Notes: generated by a model not told the origin, from the letters alone. Shown: positions 16,723 through 26,313, counted from the first letter of the stretch. The stretch is DNA of 64,000 bases from Bacillota bacterium (GCA_023420895.1 JAEZUY010000007.1:57386-121385), one strand, 5' to 3'. Made by a program: numbers and translations.

Positions 16723-16759
16723 TAAATTTTTAGAATTAAATTTAACGGAGGGATAATTT

Positions 16760-18154
16760 ATGAGTACTAAATCGGCAAAGTCGACTTCAGTTTTCGACTT
16801 TTACGGAAAACCTAGTATCGGTACTGCACTTCCTCTATCAATCCAGCACGTTCTAGCGATGATAATCGGAAACATAACTCCGGCACTTATCGTTGCAGGA
16901 ACAGTTAATGCGCTTGGAGACGAGAGATTAGGGGCAGACCCGGCAGTACTAGTACAGTCAGCGCTATTCATAGCGGGAATAGCAACTTTAATTCAGTTAT
17001 TTCCAATAACAATAATAGGATCTAGACTACCAGTTATAATGGGAGTTAGTTTCGCGTATATTCCAACACTTACAGCTATAGGAGCTGAATACGGACTTCC
17101 AGGAGTGCTCGGAGCACAGATTGTCGGAGGTATCGTTGGTATAATCGTTGGTATATTCATTAAACCGCTAAGAAAATACTTCCCGCCTCTAGTGGCAGGA
17201 ACAGTTGTTCTAAGTATAGGACTTTCACTTTACCCAACAGCAGTTAACTATATAGGAGGGGGAGCTGCTGCGAAAGATTTCGGAGCACCAAGACACCTAA
17301 TCGTTGGGGGAGTTACACTACTAGTAGTTCTTTTAGTTGGACAGTTCGGTAAAGGAATGCTTAAACTGTCATCAATACTTGTAGGTATTATAGTAGGATA
17401 TATAGTTGCAATACCATTTGATTTAGTTGATCTTGCAGCAGTTGGAGAAAAAGGATGGCTGGCACTTCCAGCAATAGGACAGTTCCCAATAGAATTCCAT
17501 CCGGCAGCAATGATATCAATGGGAGTTATCTTCGTAGTTAACTCAATACAGGCAGTTGGAGACCTTTCAGCAACAACAATGGGAGGATTCAACAGAGAGG
17601 TTACTGACCAGGAGCTTCAAGGTGGAATCATCGGAAGTGGACTTTCATCAGTAATAGGAGCGTTCTTCGGAGGGCTTCCAATAGCAACATACAGCCAGAA
17701 CGTTGGTATAGTTGCTACTACAAAAGTTGTTTCAAGAGTTGTTTTCGCAATTTCAGCTATAATAGTTCTTATAGCAGGATTCATTCCTAAATTCGGAGCA
17801 CTTATGACAACAATACCTCAGGCAGTTATCGGGGGAGCTACAATAGGAGTTTTCGCTAGTATAACAATGTCGGGTATAAAACTTATAATTCAAGAAGAAC
17901 TTTCAAACAGAAATACTTCAATAGTTGGACTAGCTCTAGCACTTGGAATGGGTATAACTTCAGTTCCAGCACTTCTTGAGCCGTATCCAGCAGAAGTTGG
18001 AATGATATTCGGAAGTTCGCCAGTTGTTATAGCTACTTTAGTTTCAGTAATACTGAACATAGTATTCCCTAAAAAATCTCTAGCAGATGAACAAAGAGAA
18101 AGAGATGAAATGGAAGCTAAGAAAGCAGCTAAGAGAGCAGCTAAAGGAAAATAA
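16760..18154 (+). CDS. NCS2-family uracil/xanthine permease
   Basis: A 464-residue transporter with about 14 helices that imports a nucleobase with a cation. Family marks are the N-terminal PLSIQHVLAMIIGNITPALI, the central NSIQAVGDLSATTMGG (NCS2 motif with the substrate-binding Asp) and GGLPIATYSQNVG. The purine-type sequence around QNVG suggests xanthine/uric acid rather than uracil, but this is uncertain. The C-terminus is strongly basic and Ala-rich. Codon use differs from its neighbours (more CTA and TTC), as seen in highly expressed genes. ACGGAGGGA precedes ATG. Confidence 0.88.
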   Translation: MSTKSAKSTSVFDFYGKPSIGTALPLSIQHVLAMIIGNITPALIVAGTVNALGDERLGADPAVLVQSALFIAGIATLIQLFPITIIGSRLPVIMGVSFAYIPTLTAIGAEYGLPGVLGAQIVGGIVGIIVGIFIKPLRKYFPPLVAGTVVLSIGLSLYPTAVNYIGGGAAAKDFGAPRHLIVGGVTLLVVLLVGQFGKGMLKLSSILVGIIVGYIVAIPFDLVDLAAVGEKGWLALPAIGQFPIEFHPAAMISMGVIFVVNSIQAVGDLSATTMGGFNREVTDQELQGGIIGSGLSSVIGAFFGGLPIATYSQNVGIVATTKVVSRVVFAISAIIVLIAGFIPKFGALMTTIPQAVIGGATIGVFASITMSGIKLIIQEELSNRNTSIVGLALALGMGITSVPALLEPYPAEVGMIFGSSPVVIATLVSVILNIVFPKKSLADEQRERDEMEAKKAAKRAAKGK

Positions 18155-18183
18155 GAATATTATTTAAGAACATTTTTATAGAT

Positions 18184-18214
18184 AAAAAAGAGCACTTCTA
18201 AGTGCTCTTTTTTT
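18184..18214 (+). terminator. Rho-independent terminator after permease
   Basis: Stem aaaaagagcact/agtgctcttttt with loop tcta and a seven-T tail. Confidence 0.9.
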
Positions 18215-18350
18215 ATGTCTTTTTTAAATGGTCAAAGATATCAGTTTCAAATTGAGGAATCTTAAAATTTTTACCTGATAATTAATTCTTCAGCTATGTT
18301 ATAATATATTAAGAAAGAATAAAGTAAAATTATGAAAGTGAGGAATGAGA

Positions 18351-18710
18351 ATGATAGATATAAACAAACTTAAAAAGGGAGATGTTTTCTACCAGGCAAC
18401 TATGAGCGGAGTTTTTGAATGCACTATGGATGATGATGAGATTCAGGAATTTGGAAGTTTCGGAGTCAGAGTGAAGGAAAGAGACGGAAAACTCGGAATA
18501 ATAACTAAAGAAGACTATGAGCATCTTTATGAAACTAGAGAAGAAGCAGAAGAAGGATGCAGGAATTTCCCTTCTGAGAGACTAGAACAGCTTATTCAGG
18601 GAGATAAATGGCTTGAAGATCTTTTCTATGTATATGAGACTTATATGTCTGAAGACTATGCAAATGAAATGAGAAAAGCTATAGAGATAAAGACAGGAAA
18701 GAAGCTTTAG
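18351..18710 (+). CDS. Uncharacterised 119-residue acidic protein
   Basis: No family recognised. The product is soluble and acidic, with an N-terminal beta-like segment (KLKKGDVFYQATMSGVFECTM) and a helical C-terminal half rich in Glu and Tyr. The start is the ATG at 18351, seven bases after GAGG; the ATG at 18345 is too near the site. It is followed 32 bases later by cvfB and is likely co-transcribed with it. Confidence 0.6.
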   Translation: MIDINKLKKGDVFYQATMSGVFECTMDDDEIQEFGSFGVRVKERDGKLGIITKEDYEHLYETREEAEEGCRNFPSERLEQLIQGDKWLEDLFYVYETYMSEDYANEMRKAIEIKTGKKL

Positions 18711-18712
18711 AT

Positions 18713-18748
18713 GAGAGGGGGGAGCTGCCTTAACGGCAGCAGATGATG
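18713..18748 (+). promoter_or_regulatory. Shine-Dalgarno / hairpin / start arrangement of cvfB
   Basis: A purine-rich SD (gagaggggggag) is followed by the stem gctgcc/ggcagc (18724-18729 and 18735-18740, loop ttaac) and then ATGATG at 18743-18748. The hairpin brings the SD to within 2-5 bases of the start. Confidence 0.65.
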
Positions 18749-19585
18749 ATAGAATTAGGAAAGACACAGGAACTTACAGTAAAGAGAAGAGGAGAATCGG
18801 GTTCTTATCTTGGAATAGAAGGAGAAGAAGGACAGATTGTTTTTCTTCCCCGTTCACAGGAAAAAGAAGGCTCTAAGCCTAAAGTAGGAAAAAATCTTAA
18901 GGTATTCGTATATAAAGATTCTGACGGAAGAATGGTGGCAACAGAAAAAGAGCCTAAGCTTGAACTTGGAGAAATAGGCCTTCTTAAAGTGGTTTCAAAC
19001 ACAAAAATAGGAGCATTTCTGGACTGGGGGCTTGACAAAAACCTTCTTCTTCCATTTAAAGAACAGCTAGGATCGGTTCAGGAAGATGATGAAGTTATGG
19101 TTATGCCCTATATAGACAAGACAGGAAGAATTGCGGCTACAATGAAGATATATAATCAGCTTCAGGCGGAAAATCCTTATAAAGAAAACCAGAAAGTTCA
19201 GGGAATTGTCTATGATATAAAGAAAGATCTTGGAGTTATGGTAGCTGTAGATTCTAAATACCATGGGCTGATTCATAAAGAAGAAGTTTTTCATGATTTT
19301 CAGATAGGACAGAAAGTCACAGCCAGAGTTTTAAGAAAAAGAAATGACGGGAAGCTGGATTTAAGTATAGGCGGAAAAGCTTACCAGTCCATAGATAAAG
19401 ACGGAAGAAAAATTATGAATGCGCTTGAAGAAAATGGAGGAAAACTGAATCTTCATGATAAAAGCAAGCCTGCTGAAATAAGGGATAAGCTCAATATGAG
19501 CAAAAATTCTTTCAAAAGGGCTATAGGAAGACTTTATAAAGAAGGAAATATTGTCATATTTGAAGATCATATAGAAATTAAATAA
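18743..19585 (+). CDS. cvfB: CvfB/YitL-family S1 RNA-binding protein
   Basis: A 280-residue cytoplasmic protein with three to four S1-like OB domains and a C-terminal winged helix (AEIRDKLNMSKNSFKRAIG), the architecture of CvfB, an RNA-binding regulator linked to virulence-factor expression in staphylococci. GEIGLLKVVSNTKIGAFLDW and YHGLIHKEEVFHDFQIGQ are typical S1 segments. Either of two adjacent ATGs may be used. Translation passes through the hairpin-containing initiation region. The next gene starts 15 bases later. Confidence 0.88.
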   Translation: MMIELGKTQELTVKRRGESGSYLGIEGEEGQIVFLPRSQEKEGSKPKVGKNLKVFVYKDSDGRMVATEKEPKLELGEIGLLKVVSNTKIGAFLDWGLDKNLLLPFKEQLGSVQEDDEVMVMPYIDKTGRIAATMKIYNQLQAENPYKENQKVQGIVYDIKKDLGVMVAVDSKYHGLIHKEEVFHDFQIGQKVTARVLRKRNDGKLDLSIGGKAYQSIDKDGRKIMNALEENGGKLNLHDKSKPAEIRDKLNMSKNSFKRAIGRLYKEGNIVIFEDHIEIK

Positions 19586-19600
19586 TTTCGGAGAAAAGTT

Positions 19601-21064
19601 ATGGAAAGTATAAACATAAATATTAATTGGACAACGGTCACCTATATAATTTTAGCAATAAATATAATTCTAATTTTATTTCTTATATTCTATGAGAGAA
19701 AAGATGTAAATGCCACTCTCTCATGGATACTGATACTGTCATCCCTCCCAATACTGGGATTTATTCTGTATCTTATTTTAGGTCAGCGGTTCAATAAGCG
19801 AAAACTGTTTATAGAGAAAGCTGATAAAGAGCTGAAGAGAATTAGAGAAGAGATGAAAACTGTAGAGTTTAAAGATATAAAGGAAGAAGTTAAGGAATTC
19901 CACGAACTGATGAAGCTGAATTTCAATTCGGAAGGTTCTAAGTACACTCAGGACAATGATGTCGAACTTATTTTTGACGGAGAAGAGAAATTCAAAAAAC
20001 TCTTTGAAGATATAGAAAATGCAGAGACTTTTATTCATATGGAATACTATACTGTGGAAAATGACGAGCTTGGAAAAGAACTTGTGAGACGGCTGATAAA
20101 GAAAGCCGAAGAGGGTGTTGAAGTAAAACTTCTGATGGATACAATAGGAAGTTTCAATCTTATAAGCCGTGAATTTATAGATAAGCTTGAAGAGGCCGGA
20201 GGAGAATACGGAATATTCTTTCCTAGGAAATTCGGTTCAATCGGAAAAAGAATAAACTTCATAAATCACAGAAAAATTGTAGTTATAGATAAGAAAATAG
20301 GATATCTGGGCGGATTCAATGTCGGAGAGGACTATATAAACAGAAATGAGGATATAGGCTACTGGAGAGATACTCATATGAGAATATCAGGCTCAATTCT
20401 CAACGATCTTGAAAGAAGATTTTTATTCGACTGGAGTTATTCTAAACAGCTGGATATATGCGATTTTGAAGAATATCTGAAGCTGGAGCCGCTAAAAAAA
20501 GATGGAAATGTAGGGATGCAGCTAGTTTCCAGCGGCCCTGATATTTATGAGCCTTATATAAGAAACGGAATGCTCAAGATGATAAATGATGCTAAAGAAT
20601 CGGTATATATTCAGACGCCGTATTTTGTTCCGGATGATCCTATTCTTGAATCACTCAAGATTGCGGCGCTTTCAGGCATAGATGTGAGAATTATGCTTCC
20701 TAAACACAATGACCATAAATTTATGAGATAGGCGGCAAGTTCAACTATGGTTCCGCTTTTAGAATGCGGCGTTAAATTTTATCTTTATGAAAAAGACGGA
20801 AAAGGCTTTATGCATGCAAAGACTTTGGCAATAGATGAAAAAATATGTACAATAGGAACGGCGAATATGGACGTTAGAAGCTACAAATTGAATTTTGAAT
20901 CGAATGCATTCATATTCGATGAAGAGATTACAAAAATTCAGTACAATAAATTCATAGAGGATTCAGCAGAATGTGAGTTCGTAGAGCTTGATGAGTTCAG
21001 GAGGAGAAGTCCTAAAACGAAAGCTTTTGAATCTGTAATCAGACTGTTTTCACCACTTTTATAA
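19601..21064 (+). pseudogene. cls: Cardiolipin synthase interrupted by an in-frame amber codon
   Basis: Two N-terminal helices and two phospholipase D domains of a cardiolipin synthase, which joins phosphatidylglycerol molecules in the membrane. The first HKD motif is HRKIVVID (His223). The frame stops at a TAG at 20729-20731, inside PKHNDHKFMR-stop-AASSTM, and continues in the same frame to 21064 with the second motif HAKTLAIDE. Homologues have Trp at the stop position (FVYWAT), so one TGG-to-TAG change explains the break. The 376-residue product would lack the second catalytic motif. A downstream ATG (20747) has no clear ribosome binding site. Pseudogene, sequencing error or low-level readthrough are all possible. 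Confidence 0.85.
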
Positions 21065-21091
21065 GCTAAGTTCAAAAGAACTTAGCTTTTT
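21063..21091 (+). terminator. Rho-independent terminator after cls
   Basis: Stem aagctaagttc/gaacttagctt, loop aaaa, T tail. Confidence 0.9.
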
Positions 21092-21146
21092 GATATAATA
21101 TTCATATTAATTAAAATCCAGGACAATACTGAAAGGAAGTAATATT

Positions 21147-22370
21147 TTGAATAAGGAAGAGTATTTAAATTGTATTAAAAAATTTGATTTTGAAACAGCT
21201 AGAGAAAAACTGAATGAAGTCACAAGAAAGACTAGCTTAATATACAGCAGAGATATAAGTGAAGAAACGGACAATTATGTATATATAAAGCCTGAGAATC
21301 TTCAGAATACGGGATCTTTTAAGATAAGAGGAGCCTATAACAGGATATCAAAGCTTACAGATGAAGAAAAAGAAAGAGGCCTTATAGCATCTTCAGCAGG
21401 AAACCATGCTCAGGGAGTTGCGTATTCTGCGAATAAGCTTGGTGTAAAAGCTACAATAGTAATGCCTAAAACAACACCTCTTATAAAAGTTGAAGCGACT
21501 AGAAGATACGGAGCAGAAGTCGTTCTATGGGGAGACTGCTACGATGAAGCGTATGAAAAAGCGAGAGAACTTGAGAAAGAAGAAGGATATGTATTCATAC
21601 ATCCATTTAACGATCCTGACGTAATAGAAGGACAGGGAACTATAAGTCTTGAAATACTTGATGAGCTGAAAGATGCTGATTATATAATAGCGCCTGTCGG
21701 AGGAGGAGGTCTTATAAGCGGTATAGCTATTGCCGCAAAGAGAATAAATCCTGCAATAAAGGTAATAGGAGTTGAACCTGAAGGAGCAAGAACTCTCAGC
21801 AACTCTATAAACTGCGGAGAAATCGTGTGCCTTGACAGAGTGCGCACTATAGCAGACGGTGTGGCTGTTAAGGAGCCGGGAGACCTGACTTTTGAAATAA
21901 TAAGAGACTATGTTGACGATATTATAGTAGTTTCGGATTATGAGATAATGGAAGCATTCCTTATATTGTTGGACAATCATAAGCTTATTGGAGAAAATGC
22001 AGGAGTGTCATCTCTTGCAGCTGTAAAGAAACTTGATACTAAATACAAGAAAGTAGTTTCTGTAATAAGCGGTGGAAATATAGACGTTTTAACTATGTCT
22101 GCGATGATAAACAGAGGACTTATAGCTAGAGGAAGAATATTCAGATTCACTGTAGAACTTCCGGACAAGCCGGGTGAACTTCTTGCAATATCAGAAATTC
22201 TTGCAAGAGAAGATGCAAACGTAATCAGACTTCAGCATAATCAGCTTAAGAGCATAGACAGATTCCTTGAGGTTGAGCTTGAAGTTACAATTGAAAGCAA
22301 CGGACCTAAACATATAGAAAGAATAGTGAAAGCTCTTAATGAAGAAGGATACAATATAAATGCATTTTAA
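21147..22370 (+). CDS. ilvA: Threonine ammonia-lyase (dehydratase) with ACT domain
   Basis: A 407-residue PLP enzyme that deaminates threonine to 2-oxobutyrate. The PLP lysine lies in NTGSFKIRGAYN, the phosphate loop is GGGGLISG, and a single C-terminal ACT domain (FTVELPDKPGELLAISEIL) follows. Length and single ACT fit the ~400-residue form usually regarded as catabolic, although it may also feed isoleucine synthesis. The start is TTG, seven bases after AAAGGAAG. No leader or attenuator was seen. Confidence 0.9.
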   Translation: MNKEEYLNCIKKFDFETAREKLNEVTRKTSLIYSRDISEETDNYVYIKPENLQNTGSFKIRGAYNRISKLTDEEKERGLIASSAGNHAQGVAYSANKLGVKATIVMPKTTPLIKVEATRRYGAEVVLWGDCYDEAYEKARELEKEEGYVFIHPFNDPDVIEGQGTISLEILDELKDADYIIAPVGGGGLISGIAIAAKRINPAIKVIGVEPEGARTLSNSINCGEIVCLDRVRTIADGVAVKEPGDLTFEIIRDYVDDIIVVSDYEIMEAFLILLDNHKLIGENAGVSSLAAVKKLDTKYKKVVSVISGGNIDVLTMSAMINRGLIARGRIFRFTVELPDKPGELLAISEILAREDANVIRLQHNQLKSIDRFLEVELEVTIESNGPKHIERIVKALNEEGYNINAF

Positions 22371-22424
22371 ACAATATAGTTAAACTTGAAATATATTGAA
22401 ATATAAAAAGACAGGGTGAAAAAA

Positions 22425-23201
22425 ATGAAATTTAAAAACATGAAAAAAGCAGTTTCAATAACATCAGCACTTCTTTTAACGACTGCTCTTATCGGATGTT
22501 CAGAAGGAGACAAGCCGTCAGAAAAAGATGCTGCGGAAGAAAAACAGACAGTTCAGGAAGTAGACAATGATGATGCAAAATCAGGTAAAGACAAGAATGA
22601 AGAAAAAGCTGAAAACAAAGGTGAACCAGCTGAAGAAAGTTCTGTAAAAGATGAAAAATCGGATAAAAAAGAAAATGCAGAGGCTGAAGAAAAGAATTCA
22701 GCTGACAGCTCAGGACAGAAAAACAGTTCAGGAGAACAGAGTTCCGGAGAAACTGGAAACAGTCAGGACAGTTCTGAAGCTGAAAAAGCAGAGATAGCTT
22801 CGACAATTGCTTCAGGAAAACAGGTAATATACAGTCTTCTAACATCAAGAGACAATAATAAGATATATGAAGACGAAGGAAGAGCTGGAGTTATAGCACA
22901 GTATAATTCACTTGACAGTATGAGAGCGGCTCTTGCGCCTTACTATACAGATAATTTTATAAATAATTTTCTCAACAATATTCTTCAGGCCAGAGAAGAA
23001 AATGGAGAAGTGACTATACTGCTTGGAGATGTAGGCATGTGGCCTGAATTTTCACAAGTTTCAGTAGATTCTATTGTGAAAAATTCAGCAGATTCTGTTA
23101 CAGTAAACTACTCGGTTCCAGGAAATGGGGTTGCATATTCAGCAGAACTTGTTAAATCTGGCGGAGGCTGGAAGATAAATTACGAAAATTTGGGGTATTA
23201 A
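22425..23201 (+). CDS. Lipoprotein with low-complexity linker
   Basis: About 258 residues. A basic N-terminus and hydrophobic core end in the lipobox LIGC, so the protein is a membrane-anchored lipoprotein facing outside. Residues ~25-120 are a Glu/Lys/Ser/Gly-rich spacer, probably crossing the wall. The C-terminal ~140 residues form a globular domain of unknown family ending in GGGWKINYENLGY, as in many extracellular NTF2-like or DUF domains. The start is the ATG at 22425; the GTG at 22416 lies inside the ribosome binding site. Confidence 0.8.
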   Translation: MKFKNMKKAVSITSALLLTTALIGCSEGDKPSEKDAAEEKQTVQEVDNDDAKSGKDKNEEKAENKGEPAEESSVKDEKSDKKENAEAEEKNSADSSGQKNSSGEQSSGETGNSQDSSEAEKAEIASTIASGKQVIYSLLTSRDNNKIYEDEGRAGVIAQYNSLDSMRAALAPYYTDNFINNFLNNILQAREENGEVTILLGDVGMWPEFSQVSVDSIVKNSADSVTVNYSVPGNGVAYSAELVKSGGGWKINYENLGY

Positions 23202-23229
23202 TAGGGTAAGTATAATATAAATGTCTGAA

Positions 23230-23257
23230 TTGACTTTTCAATATATACAGATATAAT
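23230..23257 (+). promoter_or_regulatory. Promoter of the ABC ATPase gene
   Basis: TTGACT (23230-23235), 16-base spacer, TATAAT (23252-23257), about 75 bases before the start. Confidence 0.8.
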
Positions 23258-23332
23258 TAAACTAAGTTATTGTAATGAAAAGGTTTATTGTTAAAATTTA
23301 TTAAGTATTTATTATGAAAAGAGGTTTTTATT

Positions 23333-24436
23333 ATGGCAGATTTGAAACTGAATCATATCTATAAGATGTATCCTGGCGAAAAAAAGTATACCGTGAAGGA
23401 TTTTACTATAGATATAGAGAATGAAGAATTTGTAGCCCTTATAGGGCCTTCAGGATGCGGAAAGTCCACTATGCTCAGAATGATAGCAGGACTGGAAGAT
23501 ATAACTGAAGGAGAACTTTACATAGGCGGAGAGCTTATGAACGATGTTGAGCCTAAAGACAGAGATATAGCGATGGTTTTTCAGAACTACGCACTCTACC
23601 CTCATATGACAGTTTATGAAAATATGGCTTTCGCTCTGAAACTGAGAAAAGTTGATAAAGAGACGATAGATAAGGAAGTAAGAAGAGCTGCTGAGATTCT
23701 TGGAATTGAAGAGCATCTTCATAAAAAGCCTAAAGCGATATCGGGAGGTCAGAGACAGAGAGTTGCCCTTGGAAGAGCAATAGTCAGAAAGCCTAGAGTT
23801 TTCCTGATGGACGAGCCTCTGTCGAATCTTGATGCAAAACTGAGAGTTCAGACCAGATCTGAAATCATAAAACTTCACGAAGATTTAAAGACTACGTTTA
23901 TATACGTTACTCATGATCAGACTGAAGCAATGACTATGGCAGACAGAATTATAATAATGGATAAAGGGATAATTCAGCAGGTAGACACTCCTCAGAAACT
24001 TTACAACGACCCTGACAATATGTTTGTTGCAGGATTTATAGGAAGTCCGCAGATGAACTTCCTTGAGGGAGAAGTCGTTGAAATCGACGGATTTGTAAGA
24101 TTTAAAAATGAAGAATTTATACGTCCTGTCGGAAAAGAGAATGCCGATATGCTAAGAAGAAACAATATGGTAGGAAAAAAAGCAGTTCTTGGGGTAAGAC
24201 CTGAACATATAGACGTTGACTATTCTCAAGAGCATGAGGCTGGAGTTCCTGCTTATCTTGATGTTATAGAGCTTTTAGGTTCAGAAGCATATCTTCATCT
24301 TAATACTGGAGGAGAAAGAGTAGTTGCCAGAGTTGAAATAGGCGACAATCCGATAAGAAGAGGAAATATAAAAGTTCTGTTTGAAGAAGATAAGCTTTAT
24401 TTCTTCAATCCGGAAGACGGGCTCAGAATAAAATAA
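23333..24436 (+). CDS. Sugar ABC transporter ATP-binding protein (MsmX/UgpC/MalK type)
   Basis: A 367-residue ATPase: Walker A GPSGCGKST near residues 38-46, Q-loop MVFQNYALYPHMTV, signature SGGQRQRVALGRAI, Walker B VFLMDEPLSNLDAKLR and the switch His in YVTHDQTEAMT. The C-terminal ~130 residues form the TOBE regulatory domain of carbohydrate importers. It stands alone, without permeases, as MsmX does in Bacillus. It may serve the sugar transporter at 35.9-38.9 kb, which has no ATPase. It has its own consensus promoter. Confidence 0.92.
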   Translation: MADLKLNHIYKMYPGEKKYTVKDFTIDIENEEFVALIGPSGCGKSTMLRMIAGLEDITEGELYIGGELMNDVEPKDRDIAMVFQNYALYPHMTVYENMAFALKLRKVDKETIDKEVRRAAEILGIEEHLHKKPKAISGGQRQRVALGRAIVRKPRVFLMDEPLSNLDAKLRVQTRSEIIKLHEDLKTTFIYVTHDQTEAMTMADRIIIMDKGIIQQVDTPQKLYNDPDNMFVAGFIGSPQMNFLEGEVVEIDGFVRFKNEEFIRPVGKENADMLRRNNMVGKKAVLGVRPEHIDVDYSQEHEAGVPAYLDVIELLGSEAYLHLNTGGERVVARVEIGDNPIRRGNIKVLFEEDKLYFFNPEDGLRIK

Positions 24437-24445
24437 GAAACTGAA

Positions 24446-24485
24446 AGGGGGAAGCGCATATAGTTTAAGATGCGCGGCCTTAATG
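24446..24485 (+). promoter_or_regulatory. Shine-Dalgarno / hairpin / start arrangement of the URO-D-like gene
   Basis: AAGGGGGAA (24445-24453) is followed by stem gcgcat/atgcgc (24454-24459 and 24470-24475) and then seven bases to ATG at 24483. Linear spacing of about 29 bases shrinks to 7 when folded. Confidence 0.65.
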
Positions 24486-25541
24486 AAAGACAGAATGACT
24501 AGTGCGGAGAGAATGGAAAAACTGATAAAAGGTGAAAAAATAGACAGAATTCCAGTTATTCCGCATATGGGAATATACGCGGCAAAAATATGCAATATAC
24601 CTTATGACCAGTATTATCTCGATCCGGATATTGCATATCAGACCCAGACATGGGCGCTTGAAATACACGAACATGACGGCGGGTATGGATACAGCATTCC
24701 GGAAGGCTATGCACAGGAATTCGGCGGAGAAATTGAAATTGTAAAAGGCTTTACGAGCATAGTGCCGAAAGTTATAAGAAGACCTGTAGAAAAACCTTCT
24801 GATTTGGATAAACTGACTTTTCCAAAGATAGAAGAAGGGTTTGCGTCCGGAAGAATACTGCAGTTCAACAGAAACAGATACAGAGACGGACACGGGGTCG
24901 GAATAACAGCAGGTTCAGCCATGAGTATTGCAGTTCAGATAATGGGTATGGAAAGACTTATGAGAGCAATGATAAGAGATCCTCAGTTTGTTCATGCAGT
25001 TATGGAATTCTGTTCAGATTTTCTCATATATATGGGAAAATTCTATGTGGAAGAATTCAGTGATGTTACAGTTGCAGGCGGAGCCGCTTATCCTGTTGAA
25101 AGCTCTGTTATAATACCGCCGAAAAAATTTGAAGAGTTTTCGGTGCCTTATATAAATAAGGTTTTTGGAGCATTCAGAGATATGGGAATAAAAATAGGTT
25201 CAATACATCTGTGCGGAGACCACTATGGAAATCTCCCGGTATGGAGAGATATGATAGAAATAGACAAGAGAACTATAATAACTACAGGACCCGAAATGGA
25301 CCTCAGAGATATAGTTAAAGTTCTAGGAGATGACTATATAATGGGAGGAAACCTGAGAAATGCAACTCTGGAATCCGGAAATTATATGGATGTATATAAT
25401 GAAGCTAAGGAGCTTATAGAAAAATATAAATATCTTCCGGGAGGATACGTGATGACGCCTGACTGCGATCTTACTGTATCGTGTCCAGCAGGAAATCTCC
25501 ATTCGATGATAAAAGCTGCAAGAGATTTCGGAAGTTATTAA
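24483..25541 (+). CDS. Uroporphyrinogen decarboxylase-family protein (MtaA/CmuC-like)
   Basis: A 352-residue TIM-barrel protein of the URO-D superfamily. It keeps the family entry (MTSAERMEKLIKGEKIDRIP) but has SIHLCGDHYG and TPDCDL in the positions where methylcobamide:CoM methyltransferases bind zinc (His-x-Cys...Cys), so a corrinoid methyl-transfer role is more likely than haem synthesis. No corrinoid protein or other haem gene is adjacent. It follows the ABC ATPase with a 46-base gap that contains the hairpin ribosome binding site. Confidence 0.75.
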   Translation: MKDRMTSAERMEKLIKGEKIDRIPVIPHMGIYAAKICNIPYDQYYLDPDIAYQTQTWALEIHEHDGGYGYSIPEGYAQEFGGEIEIVKGFTSIVPKVIRRPVEKPSDLDKLTFPKIEEGFASGRILQFNRNRYRDGHGVGITAGSAMSIAVQIMGMERLMRAMIRDPQFVHAVMEFCSDFLIYMGKFYVEEFSDVTVAGGAAYPVESSVIIPPKKFEEFSVPYINKVFGAFRDMGIKIGSIHLCGDHYGNLPVWRDMIEIDKRTIITTGPEMDLRDIVKVLGDDYIMGGNLRNATLESGNYMDVYNEAKELIEKYKYLPGGYVMTPDCDLTVSCPAGNLHSMIKAARDFGSY

Positions 25542-25579
25542 TATAAAAAATAATTTTAAAATATAAATAAAATAAAATA

Positions 25580-25630
25580 AAGAATGGCTTAAAACAGAAT
25601 GTATATCTGCAGCAGGCCATTCTTGTTTTT
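25580..25630 (+). terminator. Terminator with long loop after the URO-D-like gene
   Basis: Stem aagaatggc/gccattctt separated by about 28 bases, then tgttttttg. The wide loop is unusual but the T tail supports termination. Confidence 0.65.
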
Positions 25631-25671
25631 TGTTTAAATATAGAAAATGTTAACAGCTGAATAAAATATGA

Positions 25672-25700
25672 TTGACAAATCAGTCCAAAAACTCTATAAT
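25672..25700 (+). promoter_or_regulatory. Consensus promoter of the carbonic anhydrase gene
   Basis: Perfect TTGACA (25672-25677), 17-base spacer, perfect TATAAT (25695-25700), 22 bases before the start codon. Confidence 0.9.
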
Positions 25701-25722
25701 TTTTTAAAATAGAGGTGATAGA

Positions 25723-26313
25723 ATGCATAGAGCAGATGAAGCTTTACAGGAGTTAAAAAGAGGAAATAAGAGATATCTTGAAAAACATGTTGAGAACAGG
25801 GAAATAACAGTAGATAAGACTAAAAAACTGTATACTCTGCCCCAGAATCCTATGGCTGTAGTTCTTGCGTGTTCAGACTCAAGAGTTCCGCCGGAAATAG
25901 TTTTTGATCAGGGTCTTGGAGATCTTTTTGTAATCAGAAATGCGGGAAACGTAATTGATATGCACGTTTTAGGAAGTATAGAATATGCTGTTAAGTATCT
26001 GAAAACTCCGCTTGTATTTGTATTGGGACATAATATGTGCGGTGCAATACAGGCCACTCTTGCCGGAGAGCCGGTAACAGAAAATGTCGAACTTATAATA
26101 AAAAATATAGTGGACAATGTGGATATGGATAAGATAGACCGTTCCGATATGGAGAAAGCCGCTTCATGTCTGGAAGATGAAAATATAAAAAGAGGAATAA
26201 AAGAGATAAGAGAGAATAAAGTTGTCAAGGAACTTGAAGAAGCCGGAAAAGTAAAAGTTACAGGAGGAAAATACTGTCTCGACACAGGGGTGGTGAAATT
26301 TCTTGGAGAATAA
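25723..26313 (+). CDS. Beta-class carbonic anhydrase
   Basis: A 196-residue zinc enzyme interconverting CO2 and bicarbonate. Zinc ligands Cys50, His103 and Cys106 and the Asp52-Arg54 dyad are visible in ACSDSRVPPE and LGHNMCGAIQ. Size fits the small clade D type of bacteria and archaea. AGAGGTGATAG precedes the ATG, and a fully consensus promoter suggests strong constitutive expression. It overlaps the next gene by 11 bases. Confidence 0.93.
   Translation: MHRADEALQELKRGNKRYLEKHVENREITVDKTKKLYTLPQNPMAVVLACSDSRVPPEIVFDQGLGDLFVIRNAGNVIDMHVLGSIEYAVKYLKTPLVFVLGHNMCGAIQATLAGEPVTENVELIIKNIVDNVDMDKIDRSDMEKAASCLEDENIKRGIKEIRENKVVKELEEAGKVKVTGGKYCLDTGVVKFLGE

Noticed and set aside
20729..20731. Reassigned UAG codon (for example pyrrolysine) in cls
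   Set aside because: TAG ends many intact genes here (3838, 4465, 6346, 41690, 57337), and the homologous residue is Trp, so a point mutation is simpler.
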